Shown in pieces: positions 10,378 through 24,400 of a stretch of 64,000 nucleotides of DNA; the stretch's first letter is position 1, and each line of letters begins with the position of its first letter. The DNA is from Caenorhabditis elegans (taxonomy: Eukaryota > Nematoda > Chromadorea > Rhabditida > Rhabditidae). The DNA lies in assembly GCF_000002985.6 (NCBI RefSeq), contig NC_003280.10:7932501-7996500 (forward strand), given 5' to 3'. The notes beneath the pieces were generated by a model. That model did not search any database, was not told the DNA's origin, and saw only the letters and a program-made list of their open reading frames with translations. The translations under genes were made by a program, and so were the position numbers.

Positions 10378-12675
10378 TTACTTAAGTTGGGCGAGCATTG
10401 CAGATGGGTGTTCGAGGTAGAACTTCCAGCGATTGCTGAAGCGAGCCATTGTAGCTCCGTCCACAACTCGGTGATCTGCGCACCACGAAACTTTCATGAT
10501 GTTCACAGGGATGACCTAAATAAATATTTGTTATCAACACGTCTCACAAATTTTGAAAAATATTTTCTTACATTGTCATGTTTATCGAATCGTGGGAGTT
10601 TTTCGATTTTTCCAATTGCTCCAATAGCCACTTGTGGTGGGAAGACAACTGGAGAGGCGTAGGTTCCACCGATCTTTAATTTTTTTTTACTAATATTAAG
10701 TAATTGAAAAAAGAAAACTTACATTTCCAATATTGCTCAATGAGAAAGTTCCATCAATCAAATCTTCTCTCTTAATTTGCTGTTTCTTTCCAGCCTCCAG
10801 AAGACGATTGAGCTCTTGAGCAATTTCAAAGATACTTCTTTGCTCACAGTTTTTGATATTCGGTACAACAAGCCCTCCTGGTGTGTCCATGGCGAGACAA
10901 ATATTGTGAGAAGCCTGAAATTATTTTTCAAAATAGACAAATTCGAAGATTAATTATTTTTTAAAAGTAAACGTGTGAATTTCATCAGTATACCTTATGT
11001 ATAACATTTTCCATTTTCTCATCAGTTGTAGAATTCAAAGATGGGTATTCGAGAAGAGCTAAAGAAGCAGCTTTGATGAAGAATGGCATGTAGCTCAATT
11101 TGATATGACGCTCTTTCGCGAATTCTTTCAGTTCAGCACGATATTTGACCAGAGAATCTACATTAATCTCATCGTTGTACCCAAAGTGTGGAATTTTGAG
11201 AGCTTCAGTCATCGTTTTGACCATCGCTCGAGTGTATCCACGAATCGGAACAGCAACATCTTCTTTGAGAGGTTCATACTAAAATAGTTGATTTGTAATT
11301 GAAACCACTTTAAAAAAATTTACCGATTTCGAAGATGGTTGTGGAGCTTGATGGGTAGTACGAATATTTGTAGATCCAGAGGTATGGTCTATAAATAAAT
11401 AACATTAAAAGTTTCAAAAAGTTCTTCGTAAAAATTACCAGCCGGCACTTGTCCCAGGAACTTGAGAACGTCTTCTTTGAGAACTCTTCCGTCTTTTCCA
11501 GTTCCGCGAACTTCAGCTAGCTTGATCTTGTTTTCAATGGCAATTCTACGAACTGCTGGTGTGGCAAGAACTTTTCCTTCTGAATGAGCAGATTCTGGAG
11601 CTTTTGGCGCTGACGACTTCGGAGCTTCTGGCGATGATGAAGCAGCTTCCTTCTTCGGTTCTGAAAAAAAAACACTAGTAGAAAACAAAACACAATTTTA
11701 ATTAGAAACAGAGAAGTCAGACTTCCCCTTGGGAAATCAAGTAAAATGCATTTTGTTCAGTTCTTGAAGTAGATTAAATTTCGAATCACAGATAAAATTG
11801 GCAATTATAGCTGATAGCATTTTCAAAGAAAAACTATTGCGAGATTATAACTGATAGGGAATTTCGATAAGAACATTAGAACGCATAAAAAACATACGTT
11901 CGGGTTCTTCCACGTTTCCCTCTATCTCAACATCAATGAGAGCCTGTCCAACTCGAGCCATTCCATCAACCTCATGATATCTGTAAACTTTTCTGCATTT
12001 TCAGATAAAAATGACATTTCAAGGAAAAACAGGAAAAAATTTCTTTTCAGTAATTTTTGATTTTTTGATTGCATTTTCTCCGTCATCTCCACAAAAAGCT
12101 TTATCTCTCAGCTTCACTGGTGATCAGTGATATTGTGATTGTCAATCAAGAACAGAGAAGAGACGCAGAGTAACCTGTGCAAACCGAGACGCCACGTGCC
12201 TTGTTACTTTTTACAATGTATATTAAAAAGAATTGAAACGACCAGATAGCAGGGAAACTGAAATTTTCGAATTTAGGAAGAAACTTACAATTTTTTGACA
12301 ATCCCGTCGTATCTACAGGAGATGGTTACTGCTGCTTTATCACTTTGCACTTCACAGACTTTATCGAACTGCGAAATCGTATCTCCTTCTTTCACGTACC
12401 TGGAAGTTTAAAACAGTTTTGTGGAAAAATTATAAAATTCACTGGCTTTCATGCGAAACTACATCTACAGTATGACTTACCATTCCTTAACCTGAACTTC
12501 GGCAATTCCTTCTCCAATATCCGATAATTTGAATTGAACAACCGGCATAAAAGCGACTGAAACTTCGAAAATATTATATTAAAATAGATTTTTTAAACCA
12601 ACCTTTAGATGTGTGAAGATGCTTATTTAATTTAAAAATTCTAGACGACGTTCCCAGGAGTCGTGCGGCCATCAT
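10378..12675 (-). CDS. dbt-1: Lipoamide acyltransferase (E2) of the branched-chain 2-oxoacid dehydrogenase complex
   Basis: Ten exons give 448 residues: 12603-12675, 12481-12556, 12289-12399, 11898-11980, 11439-11660, 11324-11388, 10994-11278, 10723-10914, 10572-10673 and 10378-10515. It forms the core of the mitochondrial complex that decarboxylates the 2-oxoacids of leucine, isoleucine and valine. Domains in order: a short basic mitochondrial leader; a lipoyl domain at about residues 30-105 with the lipoylated lysine in SDKAAV; an Ala/Pro/Ser-rich linker; the E1/E3-binding domain with [12 protein letters not shown] and [13 protein letters not shown]; a second linker; and the acyltransferase domain from about residue 215, ending in the catalytic DHRVVDG. 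All active-site elements are intact. There is no good spliced-leader acceptor just before the ATG, so it probably has its own promoter in the 480-base gap to the Ras-like gene. Confidence 0.96.
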
Positions 12676-13158
12676 TTTCGTCGGTTATTCTTACCAGTTT
12701 CTTCTTCTACAATTTTTGCGTTTACGAAATTAAAATTTATGAGAAATGACTGAGGAAAATAAAAAGGAAAATAAAAAAAAGGAAAATCCGTGGAAGCTGT
12801 GAGAAAATGAATAAAATGACAACAACGCGTCAAGGACGCATGCTGGCGCAAAGTGTCTTTGCGCATTTCTCGTGTAAACTGGCGGTTTTTCAAATTCGAA
12901 TTCCAAGAAATCGCACTCTATCACGTTATGGTGCATCATGGTGCATTTTATGAAACTGTTTATTTAATTCAGAATTTCGGAAAAGCATATATATTTTTTC
13001 AGAAATTCAAAAGGTTTATTTCGTGATTTCATAAAAGAGAAAATAAAAAGAGATCAAAACCGTAACGCCCAATTTGTTTCAAAAAATTAATACCTCAAGA
13101 AACTGTGATTTTTCGTAGTTCAATAGAAAAAACAAAATATCTAAACTCAAAAACAATA
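12676..13158. other. Gap between dbt-1 and the Ras-like gene
   Basis: This holds the probable 3' UTR of the Ras-like gene (minus) and the dbt-1 promoter. Reading the minus strand, AATAAA occurs at 13015-13020 and 12959-12964. The segment 12830-12920 is richer in GC and has no open frame I would call a gene. The gap is longer than the roughly 100 bases usual in nematode operons. Confidence 0.6.
13015..13020 (-). terminator. Poly(A) signal of the Ras-like gene
   Basis: TTTATT on the plus strand reads AATAAA on the minus strand, about 140 bases after the stop codon at 13159-13161. An alternative signal lies at 12959-12964. Confidence 0.6.
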
Positions 13159-14403
13159 CTACATCAGTGTGCATTTATCTTTTTTAAGTGCGGGAGCCGA
13201 AGTTGTTGTCGCCGTGGGAACCGGTTCAACCCAAGCTTCAACTGTAGTAGATGGTGGTGACGTTGATGTAGAATTTACAGACGAAGACTGTTTTCTGAAA
13301 CGCTGAAAAAATGTTGAAGGAATTATTCAGTTTATATAGTATTCAGAATTTTAGAATTTTAGAAATTTTCATTACAGATTGGATAATTGGAGAAGGTCTG
13401 AAAACTGTCAAATGAAAATATAGCTATTTAAGAGAAGAACGTTTAAATAAATAATTTGAAAAGTAATAGAGTCAAACCTCTCATTCGCGTTTAAATCTTT
13501 CTTCTGTCGTGTCAATTTCTCGATGAGGTAGGCAAATGGATGCATAACATTGAATTCTTTCAGTGCTGACACTCTGAAATTATTTTTTTATAATTTTTTT
13601 ATTAAAAATCATCTGCAAACCTATAAAGTCTCTTATGTTTTTTCCTCATTTCTCCTTCAACTAATCCTTTATCCATTTGACTATCTTCCACAATATCTAT
13701 TTTATTTTCTATGAACACAAGGGGAATTCTCTCTGTCGATTTTTGAATTTCATTGTATAATTCTAAAGTGTATTCGAAACTCTGAAATTATTTATTTATT
13801 TGATTTGCCAGCTTCAATCGAAATAACTCACATATACATCAGTTGTAGAAAAAACAAGAGCAATTGCATCGTGCTCTTTTGACATTCCTTCTTCCCATTT
13901 TTGTGAAACAGTTGCTTCAATTAAAACCTTCTCATCATCAACAGTAAGAGAAGTCCAAATACTTTCATTATCTCCTTCTGTGCAAAATGATCGGAGCAAC
14001 GTCTTTTTACCAACCTGAATACATTTTTTTTTTCATTAAATGATTCTTAGAGTTACAGCCGTTGAAGAACAATTTTTAACATCAAAACTCAATTTTATCC
14101 ACTCTGTGAGCTTAATGGGAAATTTTAAGTAGCCCTACTCATACTTTTTGAATAAAAATAAATATTTTGACTGCCACTACTCAAAATATGATACATTTTT
14201 TTAGAAACCTTTGTCAGAAAAATTCTAATAGAGAGTACATAACTAATTTAGTAAATTTAAAAACTAGAGACATTTAAATTTAAATTTTTAAAGATTTTAA
14301 TTTAAAAAAATACCGATTTGCCTCCGAAAATAAGAAATTTGAAAACTCGATCATAAGAAGTTGGATCGGGAGCCATTCCTCTGAAAAACATAAGCTCATC
14401 CAT
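13159..14403 (-). CDS. Divergent Ras-like protein with prenylation box; likely pseudo-GTPase
   Basis: Five exons give 221 residues: 14314-14403, 13832-14014, 13621-13781, 13478-13573 and 13159-13294, with all phases closing. The fold is Ras-like. The P-loop region reads GGKSVGKKTLL, split by intron 1; the base-recognition motif is ENKID (G4); VSAL is in the G5 position. The C-terminus, after a Ser/Thr/Pro-rich tail, is KKDKCTLM, a CaaX box with a preceding lysine pair, so membrane attachment by prenylation is expected. Odd points: the magnesium-binding Ser/Thr after GK is lysine, and the switch II DxxGQ is replaced by ATVSQ, losing both the aspartate and the glycine. Nucleotide hydrolysis therefore looks impaired. 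The start is the first ATG after an in-frame stop. No family name is recognised with confidence. Confidence 0.9.
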
Positions 14404-17400
14404 TTTTCATTTGGACTGATGATGTTATCACCAATAATTCATATTGCAGGATAAAACATAGAAAAAGACAAAAATTATTGGAAAAAAAGAGTATATGGAT
14501 AAAGTTAGAAATAGAGAAAACTCAATATACAAATCGGAAGTCATTTTTTCTTTTTTGGTAGCACTTTGAAATGTAGTATGAAAATATGAAAAAGAAGAAG
14601 AGAGTGAAATAGGAAATGTGTAATATACAACTTCCTGATCTATTGACACTTTTCTCATTTACACTACTCTGCTGTACGAAACAAATAAAAAACGTGGCGA
14701 TGAGAAGTGACCAGTGTGATTGTGTGTGGAGGTCATTTTTAATATGAACCTATGAGAATAGTCTTAGTTTTTGAACTGATATCAGTAGTCACTACCAATC
14801 AGTCAAATTGAATGGAAATAACGAAAGAGACAAAGAAATTTGAAGATTGAATCGACTACGTCACAACGGTTTTCTCGTCTTCAAAGATATTACGTTCTCT
14901 AGTCTTTTTCAATTGGAATTAAAGTTTAGTGGGAAGAATGATCTGAAATTTTCAATTAAAATTTAATATTACCTTAAAAAGGTCTGATGAACAATTAGAA
15001 AACATGTTTGAATCATCCAAAATTTTCAGAAATTTTGCAAAAGTGGAACTAGTGATGAGTGAAATAAACTTGCAAATAAATTGAACATTTTGCAAAAAAC
15101 TAGTTTTTCAGGATAAAAAATTTTCAAAGAGTATTAACAAATTTTTAGTTTCGAACCAAAAATATTTTACTTTTGAAATCGTTTAATTTTTCAAATGGAA
15201 TCTAATTCGTCTTTAACCTCCTAAAAACTATGTATTTTATTCTTCTAAATTCGCATTTGAGGAATTGATTAAAGAAATTAAAATTCGAATCAACCATGCC
15301 AGAAATCATTTTTCTGTCATCTATTTCTAATTGACCTGGACTTATAGAAAACAGGAAGCTTTTTTAGTTGATCATTAATTAAATTGCCCACAGAACACAC
15401 CCTCTCATTATTGTTTTCAACCAGACGACAAAGTAAGAAATACTAAAAGAAAGGTCAAGACCTATGTTGGAAGAGTTGAATAAAATGAGTATAAAAACTC
15501 TAAATAAAAAGGTTGTAGGAACAAAAATTTCGGTTCGTTGACTCGTCGGATATGAATGACAATGAAACGGAGAAGAGGATATCTATCAAAATGAGAATTA
15601 AATTGCGCACGGAATTAATAGAGATTGTATAGGATCAAGAGACTTAGAGAAGGAAATAATTGTAAAAGAGACGAACAAAAAATGGATTTAGTTCAGGATT
15701 CCGGAAGATTTATCGGAATGAATAGTAATTGATTATAAAATCACTATGATTTTTCTTAGAATCCAGCGATATTTTAATTAAAATCTCTAGGAGTTTTATG
15801 ACTAAAACAGGAAAATAGAAATGGGCAGCTGAAAATTCAGACTTCTCCTTTTTTTGTTATTTCTGTAATTGTTGTTCGCTGCATGATGATTCAATCAGGC
15901 ATACAATTCTAAAACACATGACATTGGACAACTTGTTGATTTTAAGCTTGTTTCTGAAATATAATGACATCAGTGGTTGACAAATGACAAACAGTTCATA
16001 GTTATGTGCTTTTAACAAACGATCATTCGTAGTTATAAAACTGTGTTTAATTGATAACGAAAACAACAAGGAAATAATTCGTCTCGGTTCAAAGTTTGAA
16101 TGTGCAGTTATAGTCAAGTATCGTGCGCTCAAAGTGATTCGACATTTTGAAGTGAAGTTTTTTGAATCTAGAAGCAAAGCAAAAAAACGAAAAGACTCTC
16201 ACCTCACATCCGTTATTTCTAAATAGAAATAGGTTCTACGCACGGAAAAAAGTTATTTCCTCCAAAAAAGAAAGAAAAAGAAAGTCAAAAGCTGCTCAAG
16301 ACACCGGATCTGAACTTTGAGATTTTTCTGTTTTTCGGTTATTTTCTCAATATTCTCTGTGTCTCCAATGCTCACTTTACTATTTTTCTACAATAAATTG
16401 TTGTTGCTCAAACCACATTTATTATTGTATTATAAGAATTAACAAATACAGACAAAAAACTCCGAAATTTGGATGAGAAGAAGGCAGAAATTGAAGAATA
16501 TGTGAAAACATCCAATAGATGAATAGGACATAAATTGGATGAAAATGAAAAACAGCGTGGCAAATATATTGGAATACTCAGATGGAGGTAATCCTATGAA
16601 AAAAGAAGAAAATAATACAGGAGGATTAGAGTGGATTAGACGAAACGGAAGGTGGATTGGGAGAATGGAAAAAAATGGATGAAGATGGGGGCGGAATTTC
16701 AGACAAAAAACTTTTTGAGCTCTATAGACATACATTAACTCTATTTTTTCAGTCTGAATATTCTTGGCAACCGATCGTTTCAATGAGCAATCTTATTAGA
16801 CAAGTTTTGGATATCTTATTTACTACTTCTAGGAATGTGTAAGATTATTAAAATTTTAGAAGTCAACAATTACAAACTATAGTTTTTTGAATGGCAATAT
16901 TAGTTGTAAGTTATCCACATAATCACACATTCGTCTGTCGGTTTACATTCAAGGTGATCAACGTCCGCCGCTTACACGCAAACCTACTGTGAACATGTTA
17001 ATTAAATTGGTAAAAAAGATAAATGCATAAATCTGCACTGTTCAAATCAAAACCCTGTGTGAAAGGCGAGGCAAGCATGAGGCATCAAAACATGTGCTAA
17101 AAACGTGCCTGCTCTCCTTCAATGACCTAATTGTAAATTGTACAAGTTATAAAATATTACAGACTAAAAAACACCGAGTGAATTCAAATACAAAACAAAA
17201 TAAATTATGAATTGAAAACATTGGAACAAATTAACTTCAACAGTTTTAATGGATACGGCTTCAAAATTCTACTTTTTAAGTGTGCAAAAAAACGAAAAAA
17301 AAAAAACAAACGGAAAACTAACAAAGGATGTTCTGATAAAGACGAATAAGCCAAGAAATGTACATTGCGAACGGATTTCCAATGGGATTAGGTTAAACTA

Positions 17401-20321
17401 ACAGAGAATTTGCGGAGAAATAGAGGGAGAGAAACAGAAATAATGAGTCTGAAAGCACACAATGAATTGAGGATTATATGTATTTTTTTAATTTTCCCTG
17501 TTTGTCAAAAACTAGAGAAAGAGAAAAATAAACAAGATCCTATTACGGGAAGATCAAAAAAAAAACAAAAACAGATGAACTGTGACATGTGTCAGGTCAA
17601 TATGTATACTTTGATTTTATGTATTCTGTTCTATTCTATTAAAACGACAAACTACAATAATTCAAACTTCATTTCCAGTAGCAGGTGAATAATGAAAGAC
17701 GTTTCTATGGACATAAAAAAGCTAAGAAAGCTAAATAAAGTTCGAGAATCTCTAGGAGCAATGTTTTTTTAATGTTATTATAGAAACTTATGAAACATCA
17801 CAAGAGAAGCACTGATTGAGAATACAATGTTATTGTAAATTTCAATTATATTTGCGATGCACAATTTTGTAAATACTTGTGTTCTAATAAATAAGTCTTA
17901 TTTATTCACTACTTAAATAAAATTCTGCAAAATTTCCAACCATCTATGACTATACCAGTTAGAAATCTTCTTATGCGCACAATTTTTAGAAATTATAAAT
18001 ATGATTTTTTAAAATAATTTTTAATTAAAAAAAGTAGTGACTGCCAAGCAAATAGTTTGGGCATTTAAATGACTGGTCAGTTTTGCAGTTCCAATTTAAA
18101 AAGAAAAATAAATACTCAAAAAAGGTGATTTACACCTCCTAGGTTTTGGGCAAAAGTTAAATTTGTAGAAATCATTACTTGATATGTGATACATGATGTG
18201 ACACGTCTTACAACTGCACAATGAGCAAACAAAAGAAAGTATGAGTTGTTTTTGGACAACCACATTTAAAAAGGTGTCTTTCTTTAAATGCGAATCGCGT
18301 TGAAAAACATACATTTTATCTGAAAATGTAACCTTTAACCGACATCAAAAATTTGATGAAATCCGTTTTAAATTGTGTCTCATGGCATATTGAAAAAGGA
18401 TAAAAACTAGTTTCCGGGGCAATAGATTCATCCAGGTCAAAGAACTATTGAACTTTTTTGGGAAAAAGGTTATATTTGATGTGAGATCAAAATACAATCA
18501 AATAAAAACAATAGGGAGATTAGAATAAAAAAAATAATAATAGGAAGGCTTATGGACAATTAATTGAATTATCCAATCATGACAATGAGGGGAGGTCTAT
18601 TACATCACAAGAAGGACAAAGAGGAAAAGGGATCACTAGAAAACCTGTTTGTTGCTGGAGGGATAATGTCGATTGCATGGTTGAAAAACATACTTTAAAA
18701 CTTGTGATCAAAAGAATACGATAACTAGAGCTAACTTACTTAGTTTCAATTGTGTCACTTCATTCAAACATAAAATGATAACAGAACATGCATTTGAGCC
18801 GATTTTCGCTTTCCAAATGCCGAGAGGGTGGGAATCAGTGGGCTGTTTTACATAATCCGAGATCATGAACGGCAGTTCTGATCACAGAAATTAGCAATAG
18901 AAAGATATTTTATAAATAAACAGAGTTTTTGCAAAATATTGTTTAAAACAAATTGAAACGATTTTGACAAAAGTAAAAAAAGTAAAAAGTAGAAAAAAAA
19001 CTAATTACTTTAAAAAACATGCTTGGCAGATGTTAGTAGTGTTCGGAAGTAGTACGCATCCCTAGGATGTTACTTTTCAACGACAGCCTAAGAGCAATTA
19101 AACCTCCAAAGTTTAAAAAGTTGACTCATAGAGATGATAACCATTGTGATGATAAATTCAACGCTGATGTAATGGTGGCCAAATTATTTCCCAAATCGCA
19201 AATTAAACTTTACCAAAAAATGATTCCTGTAATGTTTCCGCGGAGACCATTTTCATTATTCTCACTTATTTCAGGCCTGTTGTAATAAAAAAAATTTCAA
19301 AATCGAATTGTAAACATCATGGTACGTACTTTTCCTTGCTTGAATCATTGAAAAGCGTGGTTAAAAGAAATTGAAAAACTGGATGCCAGCCCATATAAAG
19401 CTGTAAAAATTTCGCAAAATACAAAGAATACGGTAACCAGTTCGAAAATAATATGTTTAACAATATTTCCATGATCATCGACATGCACATTTTGACACTT
19501 TTTGTATGGCGTCACATCTTGTATTTTTCTTCAAAAATAGGTTGTAAAATGAGAACATTATGCCCTCGAATTCTCACTTCCGGATAGCTTCAACGTGCCG
19601 TTGTCGTCATGTTGTTTCCAATTTTTAACGTTTTTCTGAAAGAACACAACAACAACATCTCTGCTTTTCAAGCGTTAATCTAACTTTGACGTAATTTAAT
19701 TCATTCTGATTTCTTTTCCCATTCATTTAATCAATCAAAATATTGTTTTTTTTTCGGGAGTTACTATTTCCAGGTTTTCAACACAATTCTAGTTTTTAAT
19801 TTAAAATTTTATTCAGCGAACCTGTTGATCTAAAAATCCAATTTCTTGGTTATGAATCGAATAAACAAAAAAAAAAGAAAAGCACAATTAAGTTAACAGA
19901 ACCATTTTCTAAAAAAGCCGACTAGTTCTGACGGCAAGCAGCAGGAAGTTCTCAATAAGGCAATCCAGTGAGTACTCGTTTCTCGTGGTTTTTATTACTG
20001 CCACAGAACTTTTAGAGTATTGAGATTCCATTTTAAATCTAGAAATAAACTCAAAATTTCCCATTCTTCAAAATCTCAAAGCTAAGTACATCATACTGTC
20101 ATCCATTTTTGTTTTTTTTTTGTTCTGTCTGAAAATTACAGACTTCAACTTACCATAGTTGCCAACCCAAAAAGTCTTATTGCAAAAAAATTAATTTTGA
20201 AAAAACATGTTTCAGCACATAATAGCTCATTACCGTAAAATTGGCAATGCATCGCTCTGTCAATTTGATTTGGTTTTGACAACATTAGGATGTTTAAAGA
20301 ATTATGATAAGATTTGAATAG

Positions 20322-20353
20322 CATTAACGTACCATTAACGTACATTAACGTAC
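20322..20353. repeat. Short tandem repeat, unit CATTAACGTAC
   Basis: Two full 11-bp units and a third 10-base unit follow each other directly. The unit holds the palindrome GTAC next to TTAA. No gene context. Confidence 0.8.
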
Positions 20354-21052
20354 ATGAACCATCTTACAATCTAACTTTGATACTCTAAAAAAATTTTTAG
20401 TCCAAAAATTTCTAAATTTTTAAAAACCACTGAATAAAATTGCAAATCTATGATGACCGTGACTTGCAAACACGGAAAAGTTCAATTCAATACAAAAAAT
20501 GTTTCCATTTTCCATAAGGGACCTCAAAGAGCATTCAGGTCTCTTCTTTAGGTACCTGCTCTCTTCCCGAATCACTGAATATTTGAATATTCATATATGC
20601 CCCCGTCTTCAACTTTTTCTTCTCTCATCCTTTACTAGAATCATCTGATAGACTTATGATACTTCCCTATTCAAAATCCAAACTTTTTTGCATGTATATT
20701 TTCTTGTTTTTTCTTCATTATTTACTCATCAAATTGGCTTTTTAGAATTGCTTTGCTTCCACTACTTTGACTTTTGACTAATTTTAAGTACGTTTAAAAT
20801 TTATATATTTAAGTATTTTTTAAATTTTGCGCGCACTTCTAAAAAGGAAAATATTTTGCAAATCTTACCGAGAGCCCCCAAGATTAAATTTTTTCTATAG
20901 TTTTGATGCCCCCATAATTTCCTGATCTAAAATATTAGAGGCCATGGGGATTTTACAAATGGTGCAACGTATGTGTTAGGGGAGTTAGCATATCACTTTC
21001 CGATGCGCTTTCCGGGCGATGTAAAAAGATGCCTATCGCCCTCTAACCCTTC

Positions 21053-21430
21053 TTAAAGGTGGAGTAGCACCAGTGGGAAAATTATTAAAAACCACTCCTT
21101 TGGCCCCAAAATGAACAAATATCATGATAAAACTTTTCAAAAAATTTTTGAAAATTTTTTATTTACTGTCAAAAAGTGGCAATTACTCAGTTTTTGCCAC
21201 TCATAATTTTGGAAGTCGACCAAAAAAAAAAATTTTTTTCGACATTTTTTATGTATTAATTTTGTTTAAATTATTTGTATTAAAACACTGTAGGGGTCGA
21301 AACATGCGACATTTCTTTAAATTTCCTCAAAAGCTCGTATTTTTGGAGTATTTTATTATGATATTCGGTTGTTTTGGATCATTATTAGTGCATTTAGACA
21401 AAATTCTCACTGGCGCTACTCCACCTTTAA
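21053..21430. mobile_element. Non-autonomous element with 27-bp terminal inverted repeats
   Basis: The left end starts TTAAAGGTGGAGTAGCACCA and the right end closes with its inverted copy GCGCTACTCCACCTTTAA. Over 27 bases the two ends differ at two positions. The element is 378 bases long and its interior is AT-rich. An open frame runs through much of it but has no transposase features, so this looks like a MITE-type element moved by another element's transposase. A truncated relative sits at 950-1142. I did not find a clear target duplication. Confidence 0.75.
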
Positions 21431-24400
21431 TAATGAACAATTACAATTATTCAGCTCAAATCCCGGTATCTATGTGTCCATCTGAAGTACCTACATCCTT
21501 TCGTCCGTCAATCTTCTCCACCCTCACATTTTTTTTTCCTTCCGTTGTCCTTTTCAAACATTTTTTCATTTCGAGTGTGTATCTGGACCCTTATTTTTCG
21601 ACAAAAAACCATCAAAATGCTGGGAGCTATCCCCGCAATCTGCTCCACAATTCCTTTAATGGGAGGATGATGGCTCGTAAACCGTGATGAAACAAGTGCA
21701 AAGAGAGGGTGGAAGAAAGAAACAGAGATGAAATGAAGAATTGTTTGAAAGGAAATAAAAACACACAGAAAACAAGTACCGCCTCCAAAAAAAGACACTT
21801 GAAAACGCAGATAATCGACACGAAATCTCCAGAGAAAAGAGCAAAGAATGAGTTGAAACAAGAGAGAAAAAGATAAAGTATGGAAGAAGTAGAACGTGTT
21901 AAAATGTGATAAATCTCTAAAAGATCATCACTCCATACTTTTGTTTTTTTGCTCGCCGCTTTGTGTCTATTTCGGTGAACTCTGGCCCATTGGGATGAGG
22001 TCTCACATGGTCGATCATATAAACATTCAACTGTTTTGTTCTATTACACTTTGAGAATAATGTACTGTTTTTAAAAACTGGGGCATCAATTTAGATAATG
22101 AAAGATTTTTTAGTTTAAAAAGCCACTGAACTTCTTTTTAAAATATTTGTCTCGTTTAGTGAAATGGAAAAAGCTTTATTGTATCTATTTAATTGATTTT
22201 AAATATATTTCCCACAACAAAAATATTTAGATAAGCTCGCAATAGCATTGCCATGGCATTAAACAGAATCTTTAAAAAACCGAAACTTCTAGTTTTGCAA
22301 ACTTTCCTTTTATCAATTTTTCAAGAAAAAAATCCAATTTTTAAACAAAATAATTTGTGCAGAACTTTGCTTTTACTTTTTTCGATATGGAAATCTTTGA
22401 CTTGTTTATATTATTGCAGGGGACCCTAAACCTCCTTATGGCACATGTACTACTTGTTTTTTATTAGTCATAGTCAGGTAAACAGAAAAGGTTGAAAAAG
22501 TGAATGAGAAAATGTATTCATTTGCATTTATTTAGTCTTTATATCACTAGAATTCTTGTCGCTTTTTACTATTATGGAAAGTTGTAAGAGCAAGATTCAC
22601 TAGAAAATTCAACAAAAATAAAATATTTTAATTAGACATTTTAAAAGGGAATGCCTTTCCAATAGAAACCCTTCCTGAAAATTGTATAGTACAGTTCAGT
22701 CAACGCACTCTAAAACTTAATCTTAAAACTTAAAACATAACCCTTTTCGAAAACATAGAGTGCGTTTTTAATTGATTTATTTTCCTATTTTACCTATTTT
22801 CCCAATGGAAAATAGTTCTCAGAAACCAATGTCTGATCAATACAGATAAATGAGCTTTCAAGTTTTATTGTTAAACAATGCTGGACATACATCTCCTAAT
22901 TGATAATTTTCTAGGTCAATAATATTAGTACTTGCTTAACATCAGGTTATATTTATTTGTTATGAAATTCAAATGTTGAAATATTTAATTACTGTTCAAG
23001 CTGAAATATGAAAGAAGTTATCACCTTGATTTCTTCATCTCGTATGCTTCTTGACCATTACCAAACAAGGAACCACTCCTACAATAGTGTCCATCGCTTT
23101 CGATCCATCACAATCTACCCTCTTCTCTTTTTCTTTTTTTCTTCCTCCACTTCAGTGACGAGACGTGTTCGATGGAATTAAAAATTTATAGAATTTAAGT
23201 GTCTTTCCGAAGAAAAGATGTGAGGAAAGCCGTGTGGTAGGGGAGGTTTCTGCCATCGAAATGACCCAACCCTTGCAGAAAAAAAGTCAGTTGACCTTTT
23301 TATCCGCAGACGAAGACATCCCTCAAAATTAATCCAGCCAACGGGGGTTCATTGCCTCATTAAATATTTAATTTTATTCTCAAAATGTCTCCCTGTCAAA
23401 TTGAATGTCCGACACATTTTTCAAATTCAGTTTCTAATTTTGCGTGCACCCATCATCAATGCACCTATCATAGTCCTTTTGACATTAGGAACCAAATCCT
23501 CTCTTCTTATATCTCACACATTTCCGTCCCATTTTCTGCATTTCCATCCAGGGGCTTTCCCCAATTTCAACCCAAAATGATGTCAGAACAAACGACCAAA
23601 ATGAAAAAAATCCCTCTGACATTACTAACAAAGAAGAAAACCCCAAAAAATAGTATAAATTTGAGAAATTTTGTTTTCATTTTAAATGTTACAACAAAAA
23701 CAGTTTTTCATTTCTGATGCCCATATACGAGTTCATGGGTGGAATATCTTGTTGAGTGACCTGAGTCCTTTTTTGGGTTAAAAGAGTGATTTCGTGATGA
23801 GAATTTAAAATTTAAAATCCAAAAGTATCCATGTCATGAACCCATTTTCTAGTTCCTTTTCGTCATAATGATGAGGTGCGTTGGGTTTTCATCCATGTCT
23901 AACTAATTGAACTAATATTCACAAATTTTCTATTTTGAGAATTATGAATCAAAAAGTAAACTTAAAATAGAATCTCTGATTACAATTACGTTTTTGAAAA
24001 TAATCATATCATGATTAGCGTGGGAGATGATTAAATTAATCATTGTATAGGAATTCGTATGTTTATTTTGAAAATCGAAAATAATTCAGAAAAAGATCTT
24101 ACGCTTTGATGCGAGATTTGAACTTAACTATCTTTGAATGTTAGATCAATCCTAAAATTATATTTTTAAAGATAAATTGTCTCAGTTGTTGTATTTTGAT
24201 GAATTTTTTTGATGATTTGATGATGAGTTAGTGTTTTAATTTGTATTTTAGTTAGGCATTTTGTTTTAAATATATAAATTTAGAAGGTATCAACACACAA
24301 ATTAAAACTATTAATAAAGTTTTTTGAGCAGCTCTCAGCAATGTAACCGATTAATTGAAAATTTAACAACCAAATCTTTCAAAAAATATATTAGGCTTAA

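Noticed and set aside
12676..13158. Ras-like gene and dbt-1 as an operon
   Set aside because: They are on the same strand, but the gap is 483 bases and there is no clear spliced-leader acceptor directly before the dbt-1 ATG.
21124..21687. 187-residue open frame, one of the longest in the window
   Set aside because: Most of it lies inside the inverted-repeat element and the AT-rich flank. The protein is rich in Phe, Lys and Leu from homopolymer runs, has no recognisable motif, and no promoter or splice context supports it.
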